Assembly (NCBI GenBank): GCA_963930775.1
Contig: OZ005697.1
Span: 9,198,292 to 9,262,291 of the forward strand
Direction: 5' to 3'
Length of the DNA: 64,000 nucleotides
DNA from: Cliona cf. orientalis
Taxonomy: Eukaryota; Porifera; Demospongiae; Clionaida; Clionaidae
How positions within the stretch are numbered: position 1 is the stretch's first letter; each line of letters starts with the position of its first letter. The notes under the pieces were generated by a model that did not search any database, was not told where the DNA came from, and was given only the letters and a program-made list of their open reading frames with translations. The position numbers were made by a program, and so were the translations under genes. This document shows positions 1 through 9,405 of the stretch, in pieces.

Positions 1-352
1 ACAATCATTCATTGTGTTACAATTCAAGACAAGTACGTACAACGCATTGCATATTAATTTTCAGCAATTAGTCACTGTCCAAAATACTAGTGGTTCCTCA
101 AAATTAAAGGTGAGCCTCATATGGCATGCTGCCACGTTTTCCCCACTGCCTAGTATGGAACTAGACTCCATTATCATAACAATAGAGGTTAGTAGAGGTA
201 CTTGGGTGTGGGTTCCTATCACAACTAAATAGAACCGCGGCTTGTCAATTCTACCTCGAGGGTGAGAAACGGTAAAAGTCACCTTTTAATAGACTCAACA
301 CTGTACCGTACCACTAGAGTGTTGGCATGCACATGTACTGTAAATTTAATAC
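1..352. other. Non-coding, probable intron of the TSC1-like gene
   Basis: This stretch lies downstream of the first exon of the minus-strand hamartin-like gene and is most simply its first intron. Both strands carry open frames of about 70 codons between 14 and 282, and a 45-base plus-strand segment (64-108) is bounded by a good acceptor and a good donor. None of these translations resembles a protein I know, so I do not call a gene. Confidence 0.4.
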
Positions 353-541
353 CTGCGAATGGGTCTCCCTCAACGTGGTGAGAATCTTTCTCGCTCGCTT
401 CGAGCCGGTCTTAAAGTAGAGCTCCACCAGTTCGCCGAGTAGCGTCGGTTCACGGGAGGCCTTTAGCCGTGTTTGGAGGCGCGCCATGACGCGCCTCGAC
501 TCGGCCGTATCCACACTCTCTAGTTTCCAGAGTTCGTCCAT
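353..541 (-). CDS. TSC1: Hamartin (TSC1)-like, first coding exon only
   Basis: A 63-codon exon starts at an ATG (541) and ends at a clean donor (CGCAG|GTATTA), so the gene continues beyond the left edge. It starts MDELWKLES and carries the pattern LLGELVELYFKTGSKRARKI followed by LTTLRETH. This resembles the N terminus of human hamartin, where a stretch of the form LVDYYLETSS...LHILTTLQEPH occupies the same place. Hamartin is the scaffold of the TSC complex, which stabilises tuberin and restrains Rheb and mTORC1 on lysosomes. Only this one exon is visible, so the call rests on a short match. The gene is head-to-head with AIMP1, 321 bases away. Confidence 0.6.
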
Positions 542-862
542 CTGTTACGAACAGGCCGCTAACTCTGTCTCGGTAACACCATTTTCTGGTCACCTGTGAC
601 TCGAGATTGTTCCTGCGCTTTATAAGCCGCGCTACTGAAATTGCTGAATCGGCAGATTTGTCATGTGACCGGTTACAGGTTCCGTAAACTGTCCGTAAAA
701 CTGAAAGTGTTTGGCGGGACCAAAAATTTGGCGGGGGGAATGTGGCGGGAAATCTACCATGTACGCGCGCGCGGGGGGAAATTTGGCTGTATCGTGAAAT
801 CCTTCCGTGCACTTCCGTATACTAATACATCATCCACGTGGCGGGCGAAAAGGGCACAAGGC
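542..862. promoter_or_regulatory. Divergent TSC1/AIMP1 promoter with E2F-like sites
   Basis: These 321 bases separate the start codons of two divergent genes. The region is G+C rich compared with its surroundings. It holds three related boxes: TTTGGCGGGA at 710-719, TTTGGCGGGG at 727-736, and GGCGGGAAA at 744-752, the last being an exact reverse-complement match to the E2F consensus TTTCCCGCC. There is also a GCGCGCGCG run near 765-773. No TATA box is obvious. The site calls are by pattern only. Confidence 0.5.
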
Positions 863-3289
863 ATGTCAGGGGAGAAAGAGCGAGTTACTCGACTGGAAAC
901 TCGTGCCAGAGAGGCAGAGAACGCCCTACAGCAACTCAGAGCCTACATAGAACTTCTAAGAAAGAAAGCAAGTACGGAAAAATGATTTATGCATACCCCT
1001 TCAACCTAAAATTATAATGTTTCTCTTTGAATAACCTATTAAATTTCAGCTGAGCCTAACACTGGAGCCTTTGCGGTGAGTACATTCTATCCAAAAATTT
1101 AATGTATGATGTCACTGTGATGTAATGGTGACTTAATTAGGAGGAGGCCCAGCAGCTGGAGCGTGAGAATAACCAACTCAAGTTAGAGGTTGAAAGCTTG
1201 AAGAAACAGTTGGTCACTCTGGAAATTCGAAATGGAGGTAAAGATTCTTCTCCGGACGATGCGATGTGTGCTGGGAAGGCATGGCCTCGTATGCCAGAAC
1301 TACGTCAGGGCTAGACGTATGTATATTTATGCATGTGTACATACATGTGTCTATGGGGAAGGATGATGTCGCGGTGATGTAATGGCCACCTGAGCTGCCT
1401 AAGCTAGGAAGCTTTAGAAGTGGGGGGACATCTACCCTCCTCAAGCCATAGAAAGCCTGCAATGTGATAAGCCACATCACCTGCCTACTTGTGCATAAGG
1501 CCTTATGATCTCCAGGCTAGACTAGAGTCGAAGGTGAAATCTAGATCACACTGTTGATGGTGAGGTTTGCTTTGATGAGGAGATCAGGTGTCATGTGGCT
1601 GTTGCAGCCTGGGACAAAAAGAGGATTTCTGGTAGCATGCGATATAGTGGGCAGCTTATGCTAGTTACATATTGATCTTTTTAAAATAAATGTAAATGCA
1701 CAATTTTTTTTTCGTAGTACCTCAAATTCCTCTACCCTCATCAACTCCGCCCACTGTTCCGCTATCGTCCACGGCAACACCCCAAATAGAGACACCCACC
1801 AGCACATCAGCGACGACAGCTAGCACTACCGAGGGTGCCACAGGTGGCTCCGAAGCTACCACGACAAACTCAAAGAAGAAAGAAAAAGCGTCCAAGCCCA
1901 AGGCAGAAAAGGCTGCAGGAAAGAGGGAGAAGAAAGGTGCATCGTCTGAGGCAGCTCCCGTCGATGTGTCCAGGCTGGACTTGAAGATTGGTAAAATCAT
2001 CCGAGCTTGGAAACACCCCAATGCTGACTCACTCTATGTAGAGGAAGGTTAGTATAATATACAATCAATGGCGAACATTTCTTACAAAGCCTGACCAGCT
2101 AGGAGAAAGGGGACCATTAATTTTGGTACTTCTTGTATGTAGGTTGTTGTATGTGTGGGGTAATGTACTGTAGTATAATCCACTTTGTGTGCCTATGAAG
2201 TATACTGATAGCAAGCTACGTTCGTAGAAAATTGGACATGATCATGATGAAAATTGATACTACACAAACCATCTTCCCCAATAGTCCCTTTGCAGGATGT
2301 TGGTTACAATCTTAGCATAATATTATTCATTACTGTGTATTGTTTGCAGTTGACGTTGGTGAGGAGAAGTCGCGGAGTGTCTGCAGCGGTCTCGTAGGTC
2401 ATGTCCCCCTCGAAGAGATGCAGGAGAGAACGGCCATGTTCATGTGCAACCTGAAGCCTGCAAAGTCAGTAACTTAAATTTTAGCAGTGAAATCCCCCCT
2501 CCCCCCCCCCCCCTCAAAATTTTTTTCCTGTCATAATCTTCACTTTTAGTATGTGTTTTTACAATTTCATTCCATTAGGATGCGTGGTGTCCCCTCTGAG
2601 GCCATGGTGATGTGTGCCAGCACCCCGGAGAAGGTGGAAATATTGGAACCTCCCCCCGGCTGTGTCCCCGGGGACAGGGTCATCTGCGAGGGATACCCAG
2701 GTTAGCAGCTGCTTCCCTTGTGAGAAAAATCTTACGAGGGTATATAGTATAGAAATCATGAAAGTGGTTGTTTTGCACGATTTGTGTGTCTTGCATCATT
2801 CGCTTATCCTTATCACTCATTATTGGGAGTATCGTAGTAAAGAAATTGCAAGCTATGTGCATGTACACAATAACAGGTTGTTATTATCTTACTCACAAGA
2901 TTTAAAGTCTTGCCACTGAGAGAGGCTAGTATAGACAGAGAGTTGTGATACTGAAATGATTTGCTGTCACTTACTAAACTGCACAGTGTAATCGCTCAAG
3001 CTCTGGAGTACATGTAGCGTTGCAGTAGAAATTACACATAACTACTATTGTGTATTAATGTATTTTAATTTTATTTCCCATGTATGGGTGGTATCACAAT
3101 ATTTTATTGTGTTTGTGTGCAGGTGAACCAGACGCTGTGCTCAATCCAAAAAAGAAGGTCTGGGAAGCCGTCCAGCCCGATCTCCGCACTAACTCAGAGG
3201 GTGTGGCCTGCTACAAGGATACCCCGCTGAGTGTGGAGGGGAAGGGAGTGTTCCGAGCGCCAACCCTGAGGGGAACCCCTATCAAATGA
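863..3289 (+). CDS. AIMP1: AIMP1 (p43/EMAP II precursor), aminoacyl-tRNA synthetase complex cofactor
   Basis: Seven exons (863-971, 1050-1075, 1141-1237, 1718-2047, 2350-2464, 2579-2700, 3123-3289) join in phase into 321 codons, against 312 aa in human. The N terminus is a leucine-rich coiled coil (residues 1-77) that in the family docks onto the multisynthetase complex. A Thr/Ser/Pro- and then Lys-rich linker follows. From about residue 159 runs the OB-fold tRNA-binding domain: VDVSRLDLKIGKI, HPNADSLYVEEVDVGE, CNLKPAKMRGV, AMVMCASTPEK and the closing WEAVQPDL...GVFRAPTLRGTPIK. The protein helps hold the synthetase complex together and binds tRNA; in vertebrates its C-terminal part is released as a cytokine. 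The start was chosen as the first ATG that opens the coiled coil. The small 26-base exon 2 is needed to keep the frame. Confidence 0.95.
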
Positions 3290-3764
3290 GGACGTAAATG
3301 AACCGTTATGTAACAGATCATGTGACTGATATTTTTTGGTTTCTAACAGGTGTCCAGTTTAATGGGAAGCACTCCCTCCACACATTACTGGTATATTGAG
3401 CACATCAAAGGCCTTGTGACTCCACCCACCACTGCTTTGAAGTGGGTTGCTAGGATACACAGTATTGACTAAGCCTTCCCAACCAGCCTTTTTCAAGTGG
3501 TATTCTTACTGCTGAACTAGGAACATGACCAGGCCATGGCATGAATGAATTAAAGCAGGTCTTATCTCAGCTGTATATAGCAGCTGATCACTAACACTGA
3601 GCAGGTGGACCATTTGTGGCGCAGCGAGACATTCCGTGGGTGCAAAAGGTCACCAAGGATGTATAGCTTCTAGAACATTACCACACAGAGCAGAACCAAT
3701 TGAACAAACACACTCATACATAAATGCATACAGGACGTTGTACAAATTCCTAGAAAAATCTGTA
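3290..3764. other. Convergent intergenic spacer AIMP1/SKP1-like
   Basis: These 475 bases hold the 3' ends of two converging genes. I see no coding potential, RNA gene or clear repeat in them. Confidence 0.6.
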
Positions 3765-6164
3765 TCAAACAGGTGTCCCCCCAGCTCCTGACAGCTGCTC
3801 AGCATGCGGTGGCTGTCCACTGCTGCCGTAGCTATGTGCGTCGTTCTCTTGGATAGAGCTAAAACTTTTTGAGTCCTCAGAAGAGAGAGAGGTGGAGCTG
3901 TGATGATGGTGAGGGTGGTGATGGGAGTGGGTGTGTGGCAGTGGAGGGGGACCAGGGGAGGAAGGGGGCGTGTCAGACGCGGCCAGGTGGGCGGGATTTG
4001 AGGCGTGGAATCTTCTCCTGATCTCCTCGGGATCCTTCCCTTTGATCATCTCGGCAACCGTTCGACAGATGATGTCCAAGAGAGATTTGATGTCAAGATA
4101 GTTGGCAGCCTGCAACAATGTGAAAGGATATTTAAAAATTTGAATAGCAGGCCAACATCCATTCAAGTACACAGGCAGTTTTGCTGGGGAGAACACCGAG
4201 CAACTTTTTTTCCGTCTTTACTATTATGTACCTTAGGGCTACGATTATTTGTGGGTACAAATTTTAGCAGATTTCGCAAAATTTAATAGCACATTTAGTG
4301 GGTACTCATTTTAGCAATTTTTTTTCAAAATTAACATTGTATTTGAAATTCTTAATATTCGCGGGTACAATTTTTAGCGAAAATTAGGCAAATCGCTAAT
4401 TTTGCTAAATTTAGTACCTGCAAACAAGTGTCTTTAAGGTATATATACATCAATGGAAATCTCACCAACAGTAGGTCATAGATCTCATCCTTGTTCTTGG
4501 AGATGAACTCATTCTCCCAGTCGGTGAGCATGTGTCTAGGAGGAGGGGGAGGCCGCAGCTGGCGAGAGGATCGCCCGGGGACGTAGGGCTGTGGGCGTGG
4601 CTGGAAGGGGGTAGGTGCGGGGGGCGTGGCAACAAGCTGGACGGGGGGTGGGGCCGCTGGGGGTTGTTGCGTGGAGGCAGCTGAGGGGGCATGTACGTGT
4701 GAGGCTGCATTGGTGGAGGAGGAGGAGGAGGGGGTGGTACTGGTTGCCGGTTGCAGCTGCTGGTGATGACTCAGCTGCTCCTGAATCTCGTGCTCAGCCC
4801 AACCAAGAACCTATAATAATATAGTATGAAAGTCATGGAGTGAAGATTTTAGTAGAGAATCGTACGATGAAGCCAAGCTCTCGACTGTCTCTAGGCCGTC
4901 CCATGGCCAACCTTTCAATGTTTGGGCCTGTAACATTGAAAGGCTGAGGATGTGGCTACATAGTTAACGTAATACTATTGCTTTGCCATTAAACAGATTA
5001 ATGCACCAGTCAATGATTGTAGGTACACGAACAGCCGAGTCATAACAAGCAATGATAGTTATGACTGCCAAATGGCAGAATCACCATTACAGTCACTTTT
5101 ATCCTGTCAACACAAACCTTGCTAGGAGTAAAATTATCACTATACCTTAATACATACATACAGTCACTTGCACGCTTCATAATAACACAGCAAGGAGCAG
5201 TTTGGCAAGAAGTGGCTATGGTGCTATTCATGAAAACAATAGCAAAACTATTTTTTTTGGCCTCGCCACTGTAAGATTCTTCACAATGCCAGCTACAGCT
5301 ATATACATACTATCAAATACAGTTCCATAAAGGTTCCACAATCGGCACTAATGGATGGAGAAGCCAATTACTAGCATGACACTGTACCTGTACATAGCAT
5401 AGCTAATCTCAACCTAGCTCCCATGGCCATGCATTAAGGTACCAAAACAGTAGTGTTTATGCAGTATTGATCTGTCACATTCCTTGTTCTGAACAATTAA
5501 TTTAACCAAAAAACAGGTCATGCCATGCAACAAACGTCTGACAAACAACCTGGCCCACGGATTAATTTAGAGTGTGTGGATTTCCCATCTCTGAGGCTGA
5601 TCTTCCCTCCCTGTACTGTAGCTATATGGGTGTACATAGAGAATGGTACTGAAACATGACACTGTCTGATTTCTCCATCATGAAATATCAGCAGCTGATT
5701 GATATTATTAATACCCATACTTCACCTGCTCTACAAATATTACACACTCACTATCACCCCACTTAAAAACTCAATATCATAATGACATGAACATTGACTA
5801 TCGAGCACTATTAAGTTTAGTATAGTATACCTTTTTGAGAATCCGTGCATCAACTTTTGGAAGAGGAATAAGATCATCGGGTTGGTGGCCAAGATCTGCA
5901 AAAAATTTATGAAATATTCAATGCCTATGATTTCAACACCTTTCAGTGAAAATGTACTAAGAAGCTAGAATCAAGTAGCTAGAACTTCACTACTCATGTT
6001 GGTGATAGAATGCTTGGCTGGTCAGTCTTTCTGGTCTACTGACCTCTCAACATTGTCTCGATTGTTCTCGACAGTTTAGCCACTCTCAGACTGACTTCAA
6101 ACGTCTCTCCATCGCTGCTCTGTAGCCTAACACTTCCCTCTTCTCCAATGGCCCCTCTCGACAT
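3765..6164 (-). CDS. SKP1: SKP1-like protein with a proline-rich insert and His/Ser-rich tail
   Basis: Four exons (6164-6044, 5895-5831, 4810-4466, 4109-3765) give 291 aa, against about 163 in ordinary SKP1. The BTB/POZ-type N terminus is clear: [20 protein letters not shown], then [22 protein letters not shown]. So is the C-terminal core, [20 protein letters not shown] and [20 protein letters not shown] followed by [16 protein letters not shown]1 bridges F-box proteins to CUL1 in SCF ubiquitin ligases. Two things differ. The short acidic loop is replaced by about 80 residues rich in Gln, Ser and Pro. After IRRRF, the usual helices that end in WCEEK and close over the F-box are absent, replaced by about 80 residues with a run of histidines. 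Other demosponge SKP1 copies would be needed to say whether this is the main SKP1 or a divergent paralogue; I favour a paralogue. Confidence 0.85.
4229..4441. repeat. Miniature inverted-repeat element in SKP1-like intron 3
   Basis: The ends are imperfect inverted repeats: the left end reads taccttagggctacgattat and the right end, reverse-complemented, begins taccttaaagacacttgttt; both continue into a shared (g)gtac-aa-tttagc block. The interior is AT-rich with repeated TTTAGC/GCTAAA words. About 213 bases, with no coding capacity. Confidence 0.65.
4911..4943. repeat. Perfect 12-bp hairpin in SKP1-like intron 2
   Basis: cctttcaatgtt at 4911-4922 is followed by a 9-base loop and its exact reverse complement aacattgaaagg at 4932-4943. 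It is too short for a standard pre-miRNA. Confidence 0.6.
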
Positions 6165-6380
6165 GATCGATTGTCCCGGCCGTCAAAGTCGCTGACGTGG
6201 CAAAATCGATTGTCGGTAAAGGGTCGTCAACGGATAACTTATTGGTGAGTGGTCGTCATTATGTTGGTAGTAACCAGGTGTTCATCATGTTCATGTTTCA
6301 AGCTTTCTCCATTTCTCCAAAGCTGTGTATCCTCAGCCCGTATCCACCGTCGGTATGGTGGAGCGCCCCTAGGGGTGAGG
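6165..6380. promoter_or_regulatory. Divergent SKP1-like/TRM10 promoter region
   Basis: At most 216 bases separate the two start codons, so the two promoters must overlap. The frame of the TRM10 gene is open upstream of its chosen ATG (RRYGGAPLGVR), so part of this stretch could be 5' coding exon. No TATA box is obvious. Confidence 0.45.
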
Positions 6381-8237
6381 ATGTCGCGGAGATCCAGACT
6401 CAAGGAAGCCATGAAGCCTGATTCTGGGGCACTGAGATTTGCCATCGACTGCAGCATAGACGATTATAATCTCCAAACGATGTCAGAAAAAGTTAAGCTT
6501 AATACACCTATCAATTACAATCCTCACAATTAAGTCATTTTTTAATCAACTATAAATACAGGAATTGAAGAGATTGGTCAAGCAGATAAATGAAACGTTC
6601 TCCTTGACGATCAACAGACCACACCCACTCTCCACTCTGACCCTCACTGGACTTGAGCCTGGAGGACGAATAGAGCAAGCACTTCGAAAGAATTCTCACG
6701 GCTTTGATGACTGCTTGGTTTGTTTGTTCAAGCTGTAGGTGCTATTCTCGGTAATTAAATTAAAAAATTTTTTACTCCTTTTTAGAACCTGATCGGAAAG
6801 ACTTCTAAACTGCACTACGAGTACTATGATCCTAAGCAGCTGATTTATTTGAGTCCCGACTCAAATGAAGGTGCTATAATTATTTATTTTTTGTAGTGTA
6901 TTCGTGGGTGACAGCTACAATTTTGCAGTCTTGCAAGAAGTGAGGAATGATGTAGTGTATGTATTGGGAGGAATTGTCGACTTCACAGTTAGAAAGGTCC
7001 ATCAATCTTAACTGTCATCTTCTGTTGTAGCAACAAAAAATTTTCATTATCTTCATGCACACATAATATAATTATAGCATCTGACAGAGACTATTGCGAG
7101 AGAGCAGCAGCTTGTCTCTGCCAGGCTACCCGTTCCTGAAACAATGTCTAAGAGCAACAAGGAACGAGGGAATCACGTTAACCTACCACTCAACATAGGT
7201 ACTATCATATTCAGTTATTGTCAGTAATTATTGTCAGTTATTGCATTACCGTAAATGTTCTAATATAGGCGCCACCCTAATTTAGGCGCCCTTTGGGACC
7301 TGCGCAATTTTTTCGATTCTAATTTAAGGCGCCTTTCCGGACATCAATTATTTTTAGGCGGCGCCTATTTAATTGGAACGTATTGCCACGCGCCGCGAAT
7401 ATGCCATGGCAATACCTCGGTACCGTACCGTACCGTCGATTGATCTATCGAGCTAGCAGTTTAGATGTCAAACTAAGCTGTCTCCTACATTTATATAGGC
7501 ACTTACCGACTACTTTGATGTCTTTCTGGAGTTAGAGACAATCGTTCTGATGGCTACGGTACCGACAACTCGAGAATGATTCAGCGATCAGAGTGAAATT
7601 TCCAAAAAGAACTGAAACTAGAACCATATTTTTGTTGTTCTCACCACTATGATATTCACTGCCACTAAATAGGACCGATTAGTGATAGCGCTTGTGCTCT
7701 GGCAAAACTTCCAGAACCGTTCTAATTGCAGCTCTTAGGCGCCTCCCTAATTTAGGCGCCCTTTGACCTGCTCTTGAATTTTTCGGTTCTAATTGGAGGC
7801 GCCTGCACGATCTGTAATTATTTTTTGGGGGCGCCTATATTAGAAAGTATACGGTAATAGTCTATGGATGCTCCATTATCCTGTAGTTGTAGGGATGTTG
7901 GTGACGGTGTATTCGGGGAGCAGTTGGTCAGAGGCTCTTAGTTGCTACTTACCAAAGAGAATTGGCTATGACACTGTACGTCTCACCAACTCATGACTAT
8001 AATAATAATAATTATTATTATGCAATGCATAATAATATTATGTTTGTCCATGTGTAACTATGGTATAATATTTCAGACTATGTAGCTACTGCTGCTAAGT
8101 AAGGGGGGAATAATGCTATTTTTCATAGAATTTAGTGGTCAAGTTTGCTTTCAACATGCATTCTTACAAATTATTATGATTGTAAAGATATCTCATTTTC
8201 TATGATGGCCCAGGCGGGCAAACTATTTGACATCTAG
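6381..8237 (+). CDS. TRMT10B: TRM10-family tRNA (guanine-9-N1) methyltransferase, closest to TRMT10B
   Basis: Seven exons (6381-6491, 6562-6717, 6786-6870, 6929-6996, 7078-7198, 7887-7975, 8214-8237) join in phase into 217 aa. The product carries the SPOUT-fold landmarks of TRM10: LRFAIDCSIDD, MSEKELKRLVKQI, the cofactor-pocket LIYLSPDSNEV, VVYVLGGIVDFTV, and the C-terminal ARLPVPETM...NHVNLPLNIV and SWSEALSCYLPKR. The family methylates N1 of the purine at tRNA position 9 using S-adenosylmethionine. The ARLPVPE-M wording is nearer TRMT10B than A or C; that is a by-eye judgement. The model is shorter than human TRMT10B (316 aa) because the usual basic N-terminal region is missing; an upstream exon is possible. 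Intron 6 is swollen by a repeat pair. Confidence 0.85.
7247..7857. repeat. Paired inverted-repeat element in TRM10 intron 6
   Basis: The outermost ends are inverted copies: left taccgtaaatgttctaatat followed by aggcgcc; right, reverse-complemented, taccgtatactttctaatat followed by aggcgcc. Inside are two diverged direct copies of a roughly 130-base unit (about 7247-7384 and 7715-7857). Both units carry CCCTAATTTAGGCGCCCTTT and repeated GGCGCC. This could be one 611-base element, or two small elements with about 330 bases between them. No coding capacity. Confidence 0.7.
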
Positions 8238-8817
8238 TGGTGATGGTGGTGTGGTTGTTGTCTATGCTACAACACAGGTGTCCCAGTATTCACAAATGGT
8301 GGCCTCAGTGGTGGTGTTTCTCATCGGTCCATGGCCATGGGGGGACAGTTGTAGCGTTATCAAGGGCTTACCAAGCCGCTGTAGGCGGCGGCAGCTCGAT
8401 AAGCCCTTGATGTTATCTATCTCTAGTCCTGAGGTCCAGTACAAAATTATGCCCAGATAGAGTATTGTGGTCCCTGCTATTCTAGAGCGATCCAACAAGC
8501 CTCATGCATGTATATTATGGTACTGTTACGCTTTTCTGGGTATATCCCTAGTAAGACTACTAGAAGCGCTTACCACATGAACATGTATTCTCTTAAAATT
8601 CTAAAAAAAATCCCCCCTACCCAGCCACTAATAATTATTGTACCCTTCAGCATTCATTTTCATTATAGTTCCAGTAATAAAGTAAATATACTATTTCTCA
8701 TAATTATTTGCTAGTATGGCTCGCCACAGTACAGCAGATATATTAAAGCAAATCATAAGTTCTATAATATTATAGCTATAGCTTCAATCATTCAGTCTCT
8801 CTATAGTACTGTCTACT
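8238..8817. other. Intergenic spacer with one hairpin repeat
   Basis: This holds the 3' ends of the TRM10 gene and of the minus-strand orphan frame. Apart from the hairpin at 8360-8410 I see nothing in it; short open frames near 8227-8500 on both strands are products of that repeat. Confidence 0.5.
8360..8410. repeat. Imperfect hairpin repeat with TCAAGGGCTTA ends
   Basis: tcaagggctta (8360-8370) pairs perfectly with taagcccttga (8400-8410), with a GC-rich inner stem built on AAGCCGC and GGCGGC. The outer 11 bases are the same as those of the hairpin at 22886-22927, so the two form a family. Confidence 0.7.
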
Positions 8818-9162
8818 TCAAGGTGTAGCCCCAGCTTCTTCTTTAACCTGCATCTTTGCCGTCTTATGTAGGAGGACAACATCTTTAACTTTTTCGCTTT
8901 GCTTAAGTATGTCATCTTTTATGCCATCAAATAAGGCCTTGATATCTTGGAAATCCTCCCTTGAGACCTTCTGCCAATCAATCTTTGTAAATTCACCATC
9001 TTTTTTGTGGTAGATAATGAACTTGAATTTCTTTCCATCAAGCGTGCCTTCAAAGAAATCGGAATACTGTTCTTCACCCTTTTTAGCATCTGCACCGAAC
9101 TCTTGGAGCAAATGGGAATAAGTGTCCACAGCTAACTTCCTAGAAAAACGGCCACTTGACAT
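8818..9162 (-). CDS. Unrecognised small charged protein, 114 aa
   Basis: A single-exon frame starts MSSGRFSRKLAVDTYSHLL and ends KEEAGATP. It is rich in Lys, Asp and Glu (for example GEEQYSDFFEGTLDGKKFKF), with no signal peptide or membrane segment, and looks soluble and partly helical. I do not recognise a family. The composition and absence of low complexity favour real coding sequence. The frame stays open upstream to a possible acceptor (ATTGCAG) at about 9196, so it could instead be the last exon of a longer gene. Only about 240 bases separate it from the TTLL11 stop codon on the same strand, leaving little space for its own promoter. Confidence 0.4.
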   Translation of the reverse strand: MSSGRFSRKLAVDTYSHLLQEFGADAKKGEEQYSDFFEGTLDGKKFKFIIYHKKDGEFTKIDWQKVSREDFQDIKALFDGIKDDILKQSEKVKDVVLLHKTAKMQVKEEAGATP

Positions 9163-9405
9163 ATTATTTGCAATTTTCTGCGATAAGTTGATCTGCAATT
9201 TTTTTTCAGCTATGGCAATTCCTGGACTGATCTGTACAAGAATGACCAGTTCGGATATCTGTGGGTAGCTTTTATGTCACCCATGCATGCAATCAATCAG
9301 TTACAGCGGAAGTGTAATTTATGACGCTCTGCAAAGAAATGAGATTCATTGCTTGCATTTCACAGTAATTAGCAACCTTAGTTTGCCACTAATGGCTACA
9401 AACTA

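Noticed and set aside
64-108. Plus-strand mini-exon (QLVTVQNTSGSSKLK) with good acceptor and donor
   Set aside because: Only 15 codons, no recognisable homology, and it lies antisense in what is most simply the TSC1-like intron.
4911-4943. Possible microRNA precursor hairpin
   Set aside because: A 12-bp stem is too short for a standard animal precursor; kept only as a hairpin.
9211-9263. Plus-strand exon-like segment (YGNSWTDLYKNDQFGYLW) after a strong acceptor
   Set aside because: It cannot be joined to TRM10, which already has a proper stop, and it lies antisense in the short gap between two minus-strand genes.
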